Positions 25,277 through 33,712 of a stretch of DNA of 64,000 bases are shown here, in pieces. The notes under the pieces are model-generated. The model was not told where the DNA came from. It ran no database searches and saw only the letters and a list, made by a program, of their open reading frames with translations. Source of the stretch: Paenibacillus contaminans (GTDB taxonomy: Bacteria > Bacillota > Bacilli > Paenibacillales > NBRC-103111); NCBI RefSeq assembly GCF_003285015.1, contig NZ_QMFB01000019.1:217-64216 (forward strand), read 5' to 3'. Position 1 is the stretch's first letter, and every line of letters starts with the position of its first letter. Both the position numbers and the translations under genes were made by a program.

Positions 25277-26791
25277 GTGTATCAATTTAATGTGATGGAT
25301 TACGGAGCGGCAGGCAATGGAACGAATTCCGATACGGCAGCGGTTCAAGCGGCAATCGACGCTTGTGCGGCAGCGGGGGGAGGTACCGTATATGTGCCGC
25401 CAGGACGGTATTTGATCGGCACGGTATGCTTAAGAAGCAACCTGACGCTGCATCTTGAACAGGGTTCTGTTCTCATAGCCAGTACGGATAAGGACGAATA
25501 TCGGTTTGTTACCGTATACGAGCAATGCGTCAATACGACGGTACAAACGGGAAACTTGTATGGGAAAGATATTAGCAACTTCAGGATTACCGGAAACGGA
25601 GAAATCGATGGCGCTGACAAGGCGTTTTGGACTCGAAAAGAAACGGTAGGCGAAAGCTGGAACTCGGTCCCCATTTATTATTGGCCAAAAGAATGGCGGC
25701 CTATGGGCATCATGCTGGAAGGCTGCAGCAATGTTCATATCGAGGCCGTCACGATTCGCAGCTCGCCGCTTTACTCCGGGTGGCTAATCGATTGTCAACG
25801 CATCCAATTGCGGGGATTGCAAATTTTGAACGATTTTCATGGTCCCAATACGGATGGCTTTCACTTCAGCTCGTGCCGGGACGTTCATATTGCCGACTGT
25901 CATTTTTTGACCGGGGACGATTCTATTGCCATCGATGCCGATGGCATAAGCAAGGCCGAGAATTACACGATAACCAATTGTACGTTTAACACTTCCGTTA
26001 ATTGCTTCCGTATTTTTACCGGTCTGGATCCGTGGTTTACGGTCGGCAGCTATAATGAAGTGCGAAATATCTCGATCAGCAATTGCTCCGTGTCCAATGC
26101 CGCAGGATTTCTGAATGTGACTGCAGATAACGGTTTAATCGAAGGCATAACGGTATCAAATGTTACGTTGACGATGGAGCAGGAAGGCACGCCGATCTTT
26201 ATCATGACGAATAAAGGTACGGTTCGTCATGTTATCGTGAGCAACATGACGGCCAAATCGAACGGTACATGCGTCATAATCGGTCAACCGGGCGACAGTA
26301 TCGACGATATCGTACTTTCGAATATTTTGTTTGACGTTGCCGCAAAGAGAAAGGCATTCGGAATCGATATTCCGGACGATATTCAAGGCTATGCGTATCA
26401 TCATTTTGTTCCGTACAATCTGTATTTCCGTTACGCGGGACGAATCCGGCTGCACCAGGTTGCTGTCCATTGGCTGGATACGGAGCTCCAGGAGAGCTGG
26501 AGCGCATTGAAGTGCCGCGAAATCGAGCGGATCGATATCGACGGCTTCAGCGGCATACATGCCGGAGAGGACTCCGAGATGCCGGCCCTTCACTTTGCGA
26601 ACGTCAAGGAAGCTTGGATTACCCGGACACGAGCTTTACCTGGTACAAAAGTATTTTTGCAGGTAGAGGGGACGGAAACGAGAGACATTCATTTATCGGA
26701 TAATGATCTGATGCATGCAGGCCAACCTGTAAAAACAGCCATGGATGTACGTGCCGAAGCCATATGCGAGCGGGGCAACAGAACTTGGTGA
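25277..26791 (+). CDS. GH28-like right-handed beta-helix enzyme (polygalacturonase family)
   Basis: 504 residues from GTG 25277, with GGAG nine bases upstream; a TTG at 25262 is possible. The N-terminus (VMDYGAAGNGTNSDTAAVQAAIDAC...GGGTVYVPPGRY) is the pectate-lyase-3 entry motif of GH28 enzymes. Two GH28 acid motifs are present, NTDGFHF and GDDSIAID. The expected GHG motif is replaced by VNCFRIFTG and no RIK triad is seen, so activity or substrate may differ from true polygalacturonases. No signal peptide, so it would act on imported oligosaccharides in the cytoplasm. Position in the operon supports pectin or rhamnogalacturonan breakdown. Confidence 0.82.
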   Translation: MYQFNVMDYGAAGNGTNSDTAAVQAAIDACAAAGGGTVYVPPGRYLIGTVCLRSNLTLHLEQGSVLIASTDKDEYRFVTVYEQCVNTTVQTGNLYGKDISNFRITGNGEIDGADKAFWTRKETVGESWNSVPIYYWPKEWRPMGIMLEGCSNVHIEAVTIRSSPLYSGWLIDCQRIQLRGLQILNDFHGPNTDGFHFSSCRDVHIADCHFLTGDDSIAIDADGISKAENYTITNCTFNTSVNCFRIFTGLDPWFTVGSYNEVRNISISNCSVSNAAGFLNVTADNGLIEGITVSNVTLTMEQEGTPIFIMTNKGTVRHVIVSNMTAKSNGTCVIIGQPGDSIDDIVLSNILFDVAAKRKAFGIDIPDDIQGYAYHHFVPYNLYFRYAGRIRLHQVAVHWLDTELQESWSALKCREIERIDIDGFSGIHAGEDSEMPALHFANVKEAWITRTRALPGTKVFLQVEGTETRDIHLSDNDLMHAGQPVKTAMDVRAEAICERGNRTW

Positions 26792-26874
26792 GAACAAGGA
26801 ATGTCCGGTACCGCTTAATGAGAAACGCGTACAGTTGGTATATCTTGGGTCTGATCTGAAATAGGGGTGCTGCC

Positions 26875-27732
26875 ATGAGGCTAGGTATAAGCTCGTATTG
26901 CTTGTCCCAGCTGGTGCGAGAGGGGAAAATGACGATCTTCGACGTGATGGAATGGGTAGCGGCTCAAGGCGGGCAGCATGTGGAAATCGTTGCCGGAGGC
27001 CCGTTAACCATCGACACGGAACTGGCCGAGAAAATAAGGGAATATGCTCAGGGATTGGGATTGGAAATTTCGAATTACTTAATTGGCGCCGATTTTACCG
27101 CGGGTGATGAAGGCTTCGAGGAAGAGGTACACCGAGTCATGAGGGAGGTTGATGTGGCAAGCCGCATGGGCGTCAACCTGATGCGTCATGATGTGGCGTG
27201 GCGCCCCGCGGAGGAAGCGACGACCGAAGAATTCGAACGGGACCTTCCCAAATTGGCGGAAGCGTGCGCGAGAATCGCGGACTATGCGGCGCGGTACGGG
27301 ATAATAACCAGCGTCGAAAATCACGGCTACCATGTGCAGGGGAGCGAGAGGGTGCAGCGCTTGATCGCGGCGGTCAATCGTCCCAATTTCCGAATGACAC
27401 TTGATATAGGCAATTTCATGTGTACGGATGAAGAGGCCGTGGCCGGAGTCAAGCGTACGATCGGTATGGCCGCAATGATTCATTTGAAAGACTTCTATGT
27501 GAGGCCTTCTTACCGAAATCCGGGTACGGGCTGGTTTACGACGGTTTCGGGAAATTACTTGCGCGGCGCCATCGTCGGACAAGGGGACATCGATATGTGG
27601 GAAGTGCTTCGCGTGATCAAGACAAGCGGTTACGACGGTCCGATTTCCATTGAGTTCGAAGGAATGGAGGCGTGCAGGAGCGGGACGGAACATGCATTCC
27701 ACAATGCCATGCGTATCTGGAACGAGGTTTGA
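26875..27732 (+). CDS. Sugar phosphate isomerase/epimerase (xylose-isomerase-like TIM barrel)
   Basis: 285 residues, ATG preceded by AGGGGTG. The sequence follows the AP-endonuclease-2/xylose-isomerase-like barrel: early LGISSYCLS, metal-binding Glu in ITSVENHGYH, TLDIGNFM, IHLKDFYV and a terminal Glu in PISIEFEGME. These supply the Glu-Asp-His-Glu metal site of the superfamily. It lies 83 bases after the GH28-like gene and before a Gfo/Idh/MocA oxidoreductase, a pair often seen together in keto-sugar interconversion. The exact substrate is unknown. Confidence 0.87.
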   Translation: MRLGISSYCLSQLVREGKMTIFDVMEWVAAQGGQHVEIVAGGPLTIDTELAEKIREYAQGLGLEISNYLIGADFTAGDEGFEEEVHRVMREVDVASRMGVNLMRHDVAWRPAEEATTEEFERDLPKLAEACARIADYAARYGIITSVENHGYHVQGSERVQRLIAAVNRPNFRMTLDIGNFMCTDEEAVAGVKRTIGMAAMIHLKDFYVRPSYRNPGTGWFTTVSGNYLRGAIVGQGDIDMWEVLRVIKTSGYDGPISIEFEGMEACRSGTEHAFHNAMRIWNEV

Positions 27733-27889
27733 AGGATAACGCGAATACGCGCTGCGATTTCTTCGACGCTCTTCAACCGGATGGAGGTTGCCTAGTGCTC
27801 GACGAGTCGATGGAAAGCGGGGCGAGCGTCAATGTACCGTTTGTGCGAAACGAATAGAAGCTTAAGTCGGAGAGGACGGATCGACTGAC

Positions 27890-28861
27890 ATGCGTTTAAA
27901 AATCGGCTTTATCGGAGTAGGGGGCATTGCCTCTCTCCATATCCAGAGTCTGTTGCGGATTGACGGCACAGAGATCGTTTCGGTGTACGACGTGAACAAG
28001 GAAAATGCGGTCAAAGCCGCGGAAAGCACTGGGGCACAGGTCATGGATAGCGCGGAGCAAGTACTCGATCCGGCCCGGATCGATGCCGTGTATATTTGCA
28101 CGCCTCAGTTTGCAAGGGGAAATTTGGAGGAGCTGGCGGCGCTCCGCGGCATTCATTTGTTTGTGGAGAAGCCGCTGGGCTTGGATATGGAGGAGGTTCG
28201 CAGGAAGGAGCAGGTCATTCTGGAATCGGGCATCATCCATTCCGTCGGTTATTGTCTCCGCTACCTCGATACGGTTCAGCAAGCGAAGGCGTATTTGACC
28301 GGACGTCAGGCGCATTTGATTCAAGCCTATCGGTTCGGCGGTTCCCATCCGGCGGAATGGTGGCACAGGCTGGACATGTCCGGCGGGCATCTGGTAGATG
28401 CGGTTACCCATCAGATTGACATGATTCGCTATGTAGCCGGCGAGTTCAACGAGGTCGAAGCGAAGCTCGGCCGCGTATCCTTTGACAGCCTTCAGTCGAA
28501 AGGGTCGATATACGATGCCGGATCCATTGCGTTCTCCATGGAACAGGGAACGGTCGGCAGCATCACCGAATCGTGTTTATCTCCGTTTCATACCGCTTCC
28601 GACCTTAAATTGTTCGGACACGACTTCTTTGTCTATCTTAGTCAGAACGGTGCAGTGTTGGCAATCATTGACGGCGGGCAAAATGAAACCATTACGTCTG
28701 CCATGGATCCATACTTCGAACAATGCAAAGCGTTCGTCGAGGCCGTAACGCATCATACACAAGCACCGATCTTGAGCAGCTATGCAGACGGGGCAAGGAC
28801 ACTCGCCGTTACGCTTGCGGCTAACCGGTCTTCGTTAGAACGGACCGCCATTCATTTCTAG
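27890..28861 (+). CDS. Gfo/Idh/MocA-family oxidoreductase (YteT-like)
   Basis: 323 residues, ATG with CGGAGAGGA 14 bases upstream. The N-terminal Rossmann fold carries FIGVGGIASLH and the family EKPLG motif (FVEKPLGLD), where Lys is catalytic. The C-terminal alpha/beta domain includes a WWHR...GGHLVDAVTHQID stretch with the catalytic histidine region. It probably oxidises or epimerises a sugar or uronate released from the imported oligosaccharide. Last gene of the operon, ended by a strong terminator 10 bases after the stop. Confidence 0.9.
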   Translation: MRLKIGFIGVGGIASLHIQSLLRIDGTEIVSVYDVNKENAVKAAESTGAQVMDSAEQVLDPARIDAVYICTPQFARGNLEELAALRGIHLFVEKPLGLDMEEVRRKEQVILESGIIHSVGYCLRYLDTVQQAKAYLTGRQAHLIQAYRFGGSHPAEWWHRLDMSGGHLVDAVTHQIDMIRYVAGEFNEVEAKLGRVSFDSLQSKGSIYDAGSIAFSMEQGTVGSITESCLSPFHTASDLKLFGHDFFVYLSQNGAVLAIIDGGQNETITSAMDPYFEQCKAFVEAVTHHTQAPILSSYADGARTLAVTLAANRSSLERTAIHF

Positions 28862-28870
28862 TGATTATGG

Positions 28871-28903
28871 GAAAGCTTGAGATCATCAAGCTTTCTTTTT
28901 TTT
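28871..28903 (+). terminator. Terminator of the pectin-type operon
   Basis: Perfect 10-bp stem GAAAGCTTGA / TCAAGCTTTC, five-base loop, then TTTTTTTT. Confidence 0.92.
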
Positions 28904-28933
28904 GAAATTTCATTAGCCGATTTACCGGCAAAC

Positions 28934-28991
28934 AAAAAAGCTCAAATCGCTAAGGATGATTGTCTTCGCGACATCATCCCGGGATTTGAGC
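28934..28991 (-). terminator. Terminator of the leftward Tat-exported protein gene
   Basis: On the minus strand GCTCAAATC pairs with GATTTGAGC, with inner GGATGAT/ATCATCC pairing, followed by TTTTTTG. Confidence 0.88.
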
Positions 28992-29005
28992 CGCCCTTTA
29001 TCGAG

Positions 29006-31120
29006 TTAGACCGCCTGCCAGTGCAAATCGCCAGCCCAGTCGGGTGCATAGTAGATACGCACGGTCGCCGATTGCGTATCGACGCCGATCAGCTCGGATT
29101 TCGTATGATTCCCATAGAAAGCGCTTGCAGGAAGCAGCGAGTAGGTGAATGCGGGCAATGTAGAAAACTTGGCTGCGAAAGTTACCGTAACGTCGACATA
29201 GGTACCGGTGGAGTAAGGAACGTTCTTAATGCCGCGCTTCATCTCGGAGGCACCGCACACGATGGTTTCTACCGGCGATGCGGAGGTGGTATGGTAAGGC
29301 AGCGGGGCGCCTTTGTAAGCGGAAATGAATACGCTCCCGAGGTACATCGTAAATGCGGATGAGGTTCCGGCTGTAGCCAACAGTCGGATTTTTCCCGCCG
29401 GACCTGACAGCTTCCCGGATATACGCAGCAGGTGGAAGCCGTTTCCGAAGTCGTAGAGGTTGACGTCCCGGTAACTCTCAGCGCCCGAGGCAACGTCGAT
29501 AACCATGATGGCGGCCGGCATTTTTCCATCCGGACTGTAAAGCCAAATTGTCGATGAAAATTCAAATGTATCAACTTCGAAGTTGATTTCGATAAATTGG
29601 AAAGCGCCGGTTCCCGATCCGCCATATACCGCTTTGTAACCATAGGGCGTGTTGACGGTCAGCGGCATTACGGAGGCAGTAAAGGTCGCCGCGAATGCCG
29701 GCGGCTTGTCATTCGAGTCCCTAACGGACCAGTCCCCGCCGATTGCGGAGTTCTGAAGGGACATGGAGAACATATCCCCTCGCGATGCCGGGCTGTGCTG
29801 CGTCATGCCGATGACATGCGAGTAAGGAGATACCGCCGGAGGTGAATTGGAGTCGTGATTCATACCGAATATGAGGAAGTTTCCGTTGATTCGTGCCCCT
29901 CGTTCCATGTAGCAGTTCGTTAATATGTTTTGCTGATGTACCCTTGTCGCGTTTCGTGCGCCGAGCGAGACTGAGAAATCGCAGCCGATGAAGTTGTTGG
30001 CATGCGCTTCCGAGGTTGCGCCGGGGGTACCGTTATCGGTAATGAGAAGACCATAAACGTCAGGTTTGTTGCCGTTGCACTTCAGAAATTCATTCGCATT
30101 GACCGCCTGTGCCTGGCAGTCCAGGATGATTTGTCCGGCCCGGATATTCTCGAATTTGTTCCAAAACGCTCCCCAATCGAGACTGTATCCGTCGACAATG
30201 AAGGTGTCGCACTCTATGGAACGAATATTGGAGTGCCAGACCGCTTGCGCCATAAGGGTATCGCAGTAGAAGTTGTGAATGTCGGGGTATTTCGTGGTTC
30301 TGACGATCAGACGGCCGCCCGAGTACCGGGCGCCGGCGCCGTCAAATACTTTAGGGAGCATCAAGTCGCCGGTGATGCTTCCCGATACGCCTCCCACCAT
30401 CCGGACCGACAGCTCCGAGGCTGCATGGCTGGCGGCTTGCATAGGGAGCGTAATATCCTGATCCTCCGCGGCTCCGAAGTCGGAGGCAGAGATCGACTCC
30501 CCGACGATTCGTACCCAGCAGCCGGCGCCGGTTGGCTGCGTCTCTCCGGTACCGGCAAGGAATGACGCGAGGGTGCCGTACTGACCGTTCCAGGGGACGG
30601 TCGGGCTGATAATGGTCCCGCCGTTATGCCGGTTCTTGGCACAGCCGGCGTCCCAATAGAATAGCCCCCCGCCTGCAGCGCTTCCGGCATAATAACCGCG
30701 GACGCTGATATGGTGATTACCGGTCGTTGTCACGGTAAACAAATCGACGACGGATGAAACGGAGACGGCGCTTCTTCCGACCAACACAGCCCCATTTGCG
30801 GGATTGGCTGCATCGGATAAGTCTTGGACCGTCTTAGGCGACCCATCCGGAGCTAAATAGCTTATTGCCGTTGAAGGATGGGAATTGGCGCTGTCACGAT
30901 TGCTCAGAAGTTCGTGGTCGCAATTGCAATCGGCGTTTTTCGGTTTGGCTCCTGCCGTCCCTGCAGCTCCGAGCAAGCCCAAACCGCTTGCAGCTGCCGC
31001 TACACCTGCCATTCCCAGCTTGGACAATACATTTCTACGGCTCACCATAGGCGAATGATCGGATTTGGCGGAAGTGTCCTCGATCGGCAAATCATGTTCT
31101 TTAACGTCTTCTGATTTCAT
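29006..31120 (-). CDS. Tat-exported beta-helix, tailspike-like protein with C-terminal lectin-like domain
   Basis: 704 residues from ATG 31120, chosen for AAGGAGG upstream. A twin-arginine signal is evident: SRRNVLSKLG at about residues 27-36, then a hydrophobic Ala/Gly stretch ending AGTAGA. Next comes a segment (VRGYYAGSAAGGGLFYWD, then GAGCWVRI) typical of phage tailspike and tail-fibre adaptor regions, followed by a SASDFGAAEDQD entry into a right-handed beta-helix. The C-terminal 90 residues (TVTFAAKFSTLPAFTYSL to APDWAGDLHWQAV) resemble H-type lectins. It probably binds or degrades a polysaccharide outside the cell. It stands alone, opposite to the pectin operon. Enzymatic activity is not established. 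Confidence 0.7.
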   Translation of the reverse strand: MKSEDVKEHDLPIEDTSAKSDHSPMVSRRNVLSKLGMAGVAAAASGLGLLGAAGTAGAKPKNADCNCDHELLSNRDSANSHPSTAISYLAPDGSPKTVQDLSDAANPANGAVLVGRSAVSVSSVVDLFTVTTTGNHHISVRGYYAGSAAGGGLFYWDAGCAKNRHNGGTIISPTVPWNGQYGTLASFLAGTGETQPTGAGCWVRIVGESISASDFGAAEDQDITLPMQAASHAASELSVRMVGGVSGSITGDLMLPKVFDGAGARYSGGRLIVRTTKYPDIHNFYCDTLMAQAVWHSNIRSIECDTFIVDGYSLDWGAFWNKFENIRAGQIILDCQAQAVNANEFLKCNGNKPDVYGLLITDNGTPGATSEAHANNFIGCDFSVSLGARNATRVHQQNILTNCYMERGARINGNFLIFGMNHDSNSPPAVSPYSHVIGMTQHSPASRGDMFSMSLQNSAIGGDWSVRDSNDKPPAFAATFTASVMPLTVNTPYGYKAVYGGSGTGAFQFIEINFEVDTFEFSSTIWLYSPDGKMPAAIMVIDVASGAESYRDVNLYDFGNGFHLLRISGKLSGPAGKIRLLATAGTSSAFTMYLGSVFISAYKGAPLPYHTTSASPVETIVCGASEMKRGIKNVPYSTGTYVDVTVTFAAKFSTLPAFTYSLLPASAFYGNHTKSELIGVDTQSATVRIYYAPDWAGDLHWQAV

Positions 31121-31373
31121 GGTCGATAGCCTCCTTATAAATGGTTTTCCAAGCATCACGTGCGAGGCAGCCTCACCCGTTCGTACAGTTCATCCCATCA
31201 CCCCGAGTAAATAAAGTGGTTTGCTCTTCCATTATAAATTTGCCGAAAATGGGCAACTACAAGAATGTCTTTACATTTCGGTCTTCTGTTTACCGTTTTA
31301 TGAAGGCTGGCGTGAATGTTTTGCAGAGATCAGGGAGCGAAACGGAAAGCTTCATTTGACGATTTTAACGCAC

Positions 31374-31399
31374 AAAAAAACCGCAGCCCGGAAGCTGCG
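31374..31399 (-). terminator. Terminator of the tRNA-Arg/tRNA-Pro transcript
   Basis: On the minus strand CGCAGC pairs with GCTGCG, followed by GTTTTTTTG. Confidence 0.85.
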
Positions 31400-31416
31400 A
31401 TTCGATGTTATAAGTA

Positions 31417-31493
31417 TGGTCGGGACGACACGATTTGAACATGCGACCCCCTGGTCCCAAACCAGGTGCTCTACCAAGCTGAGCTACGTCCCG
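31417..31493 (-). tRNA. tRNA-Pro (UGG)
   Basis: 77 bases with encoded CCA. Acceptor stem CGGGACG/CGTCCCG, anticodon stem-loop CCTGG-TTTGGGA-CCAGG giving UGG, T-arm containing GTTCAAATC. Confidence 0.97.
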
Positions 31494-31583
31494 ATGGTAA
31501 TTATGGTGACAACCTCAATCGTCACGAAGAACATAATAGCATAAGTAAACGAGAAATACAAGCCTTGGAACGGAAAAAAATTA

Positions 31584-31659
31584 TGGCGTCCCCGGACGGA
31601 ATCGAACCGCCATCTGTCCTTTAGGAGAGGACTGCTCTATCCTATTGAGCTACGGGGAC
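31584..31659 (-). tRNA. tRNA-Arg (CCU)
   Basis: 76 bases with encoded CCA. Acceptor stem GTCCCCG/CGGGGAC, anticodon stem-loop GTCCT-CTCCTAA-AGGAC giving CCU, T-arm containing GTTCGATTC. It is transcribed first, then tRNA-Pro. Confidence 0.97.
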
Positions 31660-31671
31660 GCAGTAAAAATG

Positions 31672-31700
31672 ATTATATCATAAAATAATGAGATCAGGAA
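31672..31700 (-). promoter_or_regulatory. Promoter of the tRNA-Arg/tRNA-Pro transcript
   Basis: On the minus strand -35 TTCCTG (31700-31695), 17-base spacer, -10 TATAAT (31677-31672), 12 bases before tRNA-Arg. Confidence 0.65.
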
Positions 31701-31753
31701 GCGCGAACAAACGATTTAAAGAACATCCCTTAATTTATGTATTTAGGGTTTAC

Positions 31754-31791
31754 TTTGCAATCTATCTGTTATATATATAATATAACAGATA
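31754..31791 (+). promoter_or_regulatory. Promoter with overlapping perfect-palindrome operator for the GntR gene
   Basis: A 12-bp perfect inverted repeat, TATCTGTTATAT (31763-31774) / ATATAACAGATA (31780-31791) with a five-base centre, covers the -10 TATAAT (31776-31781). A weak -35 TTTGCA is at 31754-31759. The layout fits autorepression by the GntR protein encoded next. Confidence 0.75.
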
Positions 31792-31811
31792 TACACGGGG
31801 AGTGGCTGGTT

Positions 31812-32195
31812 GTGATCATCCAAATCGATCTGCAGTCGGAAACGCCGATTTATGAGCAGCTTATGAATCAAATAATCGAAGGGATTGCAGCGGGAGAGCT
31901 TAAACCCGGCGATCCGCTTCCTTCCGTACGAAGCTTGGCGTCGGATGTAGGCATTAATTTACATACCGTAAATAAAGCCTATACGCTGCTTAAGCAAGAG
32001 GGATTTATTCAAATTCACCGGCAGAAAGGCGTAGTCGTCCAGCCGGATACGATGCCGGGAATGACCAGCGCGTATACGGAGAAGCTGCAAAGCGAGCTGA
32101 AGCCGATCATAGCCGAAGCCAAATGCCGGGGTATGACGATGCAGGATTTGACGGAAGCGGTGGCGGCTATGTACCGCGGATTGGGTCGAGTCTGA
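31812..32195 (+). CDS. GntR-family transcriptional regulator (YtrA subfamily)
   Basis: 127 residues from GTG 31812, chosen for GGGGAG nine bases upstream; longer versions would start inside the operator. The winged helix-turn-helix covers about residues 10-75: PIYEQLMNQIIEGIAAGELKPGDPLPSVRSLA, then GINLHTVNKAYTLLKQEGFIQ. The short helical C-terminus is that of YtrA-type regulators, which usually control ABC transporter or membrane-protein genes next to them. It precedes a DUF1648 membrane protein by 65 bases and probably represses both. Confidence 0.9.
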   Translation: MIIQIDLQSETPIYEQLMNQIIEGIAAGELKPGDPLPSVRSLASDVGINLHTVNKAYTLLKQEGFIQIHRQKGVVVQPDTMPGMTSAYTEKLQSELKPIIAEAKCRGMTMQDLTEAVAAMYRGLGRV

Positions 32196-32260
32196 CCGCT
32201 GCGGTCAACCGGATTCGCCAAAGCTAGCCGTGAGCCATAAAGTCATGGGGAGGTATGAGT

Positions 32261-33373
32261 ATGGAATTGTTGATTATGTACTCGTATTTGTTGTTAATGA
32301 ACGCCATTACGATCGGTATTATTGCTTTTACCCCTTATTGGACGAGGAAGACGGTGCAATTCGGCTGTTCCATACCGGAAGCTGAATTTCATACCCCGCT
32401 GCTGAGGTCGATGCGGAGACGTTATGCCGGATGGATGGGAAGCTTCGGATTATTGCTGCTCGTCGTATGTTCCGCCATAGCCGCTGCCGTCGGCCCTGAT
32501 CGTATCGCCATCGTGATAACGGCTAATGTTATCGTAGTCGGGCTCGTATCGACGTTCATGTACTATTATTATCATAATAAAATGAAAAAGCTGAAGGCGG
32601 AGAAAGGCTGGATCGGACATGGCCTGCGTATTGTAGCGGTCGATACGTCGTTTCGTAAAAAGCTGGTCATTTCGACATCCTGGTACTGGCTGCAAATCGG
32701 CGTAGTCGCAGTAAATGCTTTGGTGCTTGCGCTCAATTACGACAAAATTCCGGACGTGTTGAACATGCATTACGATTTTGAGGGCAACGTTACCCGTACG
32801 GAACCGAAATCGTTTGGAAACGTGTTTATGATGTCGATTATCCAAATCGTTATCGTCGGCTTGTTCTCGTCCATTAATGTCGCCATCAAGAAGAGCAAGC
32901 AGCAGATCGATGCGAATAACCTGCAAAAATCGATCGGCCAAAATACCCGCTTTCGCCGCAGCTGGTCGCAATTTCTGTTCGCAATGGGATTGGCGATGGT
33001 GCTTATGTTCGTTTTCGACCAATACAGCCTGTTGTTTTCCTTCGATGGCAATCTAGTGCTTGCCGTGAACTTGCTCGTCCCGCTGGCCATGGTCGTAGGC
33101 GTTGTGCTGCTGTCGATCCGTACCGGGCAGGGCGGCAGCAATCTTGCCGTCGAGGGCACCCCGTCCCCGGAAGCGGTGGAGCCGATCAACGACGATAAAC
33201 ACTGGAAGCTCGGCATGATTTATTATAATCCGGACGATCCGACGCTTTTTTTGGAAAAAAGGGTCGGCATCGGGTGGACCGTCAATTTTGCCCGCCCGCT
33301 GGCTTGGGTTATCTTGCTCGGGCCGTTGGTTATTGCGGCGGTCATCATCATCGCAGTAGAAACGGCATCGTAA
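32261..33373 (+). CDS. DUF1648-domain membrane protein
   Basis: 370 residues from ATG 32261 (GGGGAGG seven bases upstream; ATG 32255 is too close to it). Several membrane segments are spread along the protein, with the DUF1648 signature KIPDVLNMHYDFEGNVT in the middle and a C-terminal segment (KLGMIYYNPDDPTLFLEKR) of the DUF5808 type, ending in two more membrane helices. Function is unknown; SdpI and similar immunity-like proteins share the DUF1648 element. Together with the YtrA-type regulator this resembles envelope-stress or antimicrobial-response pairs, though that is inference. Confidence 0.8.
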   Translation: MELLIMYSYLLLMNAITIGIIAFTPYWTRKTVQFGCSIPEAEFHTPLLRSMRRRYAGWMGSFGLLLLVVCSAIAAAVGPDRIAIVITANVIVVGLVSTFMYYYYHNKMKKLKAEKGWIGHGLRIVAVDTSFRKKLVISTSWYWLQIGVVAVNALVLALNYDKIPDVLNMHYDFEGNVTRTEPKSFGNVFMMSIIQIVIVGLFSSINVAIKKSKQQIDANNLQKSIGQNTRFRRSWSQFLFAMGLAMVLMFVFDQYSLLFSFDGNLVLAVNLLVPLAMVVGVVLLSIRTGQGGSNLAVEGTPSPEAVEPINDDKHWKLGMIYYNPDDPTLFLEKRVGIGWTVNFARPLAWVILLGPLVIAAVIIIAVETAS

Positions 33374-33394
33374 TCATTTGGCATCGTCGCATGT

Positions 33395-33435
33395 ACAAAG
33401 CTCTCATTCCCGCATCGGCGGGGAGGGGGCTTTGT
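33395..33435 (+). terminator. Terminator of the GntR/DUF1648 operon
   Basis: ACAAAGC...TTCCCGC-atcg-GCGGGGA...GCTTTGT, then TTATTTT. The rest of the 339-base gap to the sigma-factor gene holds repeat copy B and no reading frame. Confidence 0.75.
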
Positions 33436-33451
33436 TTATTTTGAAATATCA

Positions 33452-33535
33452 GGGCAGAAAGTATATCTCCGGGGCTTGTTCGATTTCCCGATAAAAGCGC
33501 CTGCCCTTAAAGGGCGGCGAAGCCGTTTATCCTTG
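33452..33535 (+). repeat. Interspersed hairpin repeat, copy B
   Basis: Near-match to 3213-3296, with the shared core TTGTTCGATTTCCC, GCGCCTGCCCTT and GCCGTTTATCCTTG, on the same strand and again directly after a terminator. Confidence 0.85.
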
Positions 33536-33712
33536 ACTTAGGAGCTGGAAGGTCTCTTTCGCTGCTTGATATACATTTGCCCGTCGGATGCCCGATAATC
33601 GAATTACTGAACGCTGTTGCGGTTGGGAAAAATATTTTTGGCGGCAGTGCAGTAGTTTCGTAAAAGGCTTCGTCTATTAGTCATGGAATGAACGGGAAAG
33701 GGGGAGAGCCGC

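Noticed and set aside
29006..31120. Prophage region around the tailspike-like gene
   Set aside because: No capsid, terminase, holin, integrase or other tail gene is present nearby, and the protein has its own export signal.
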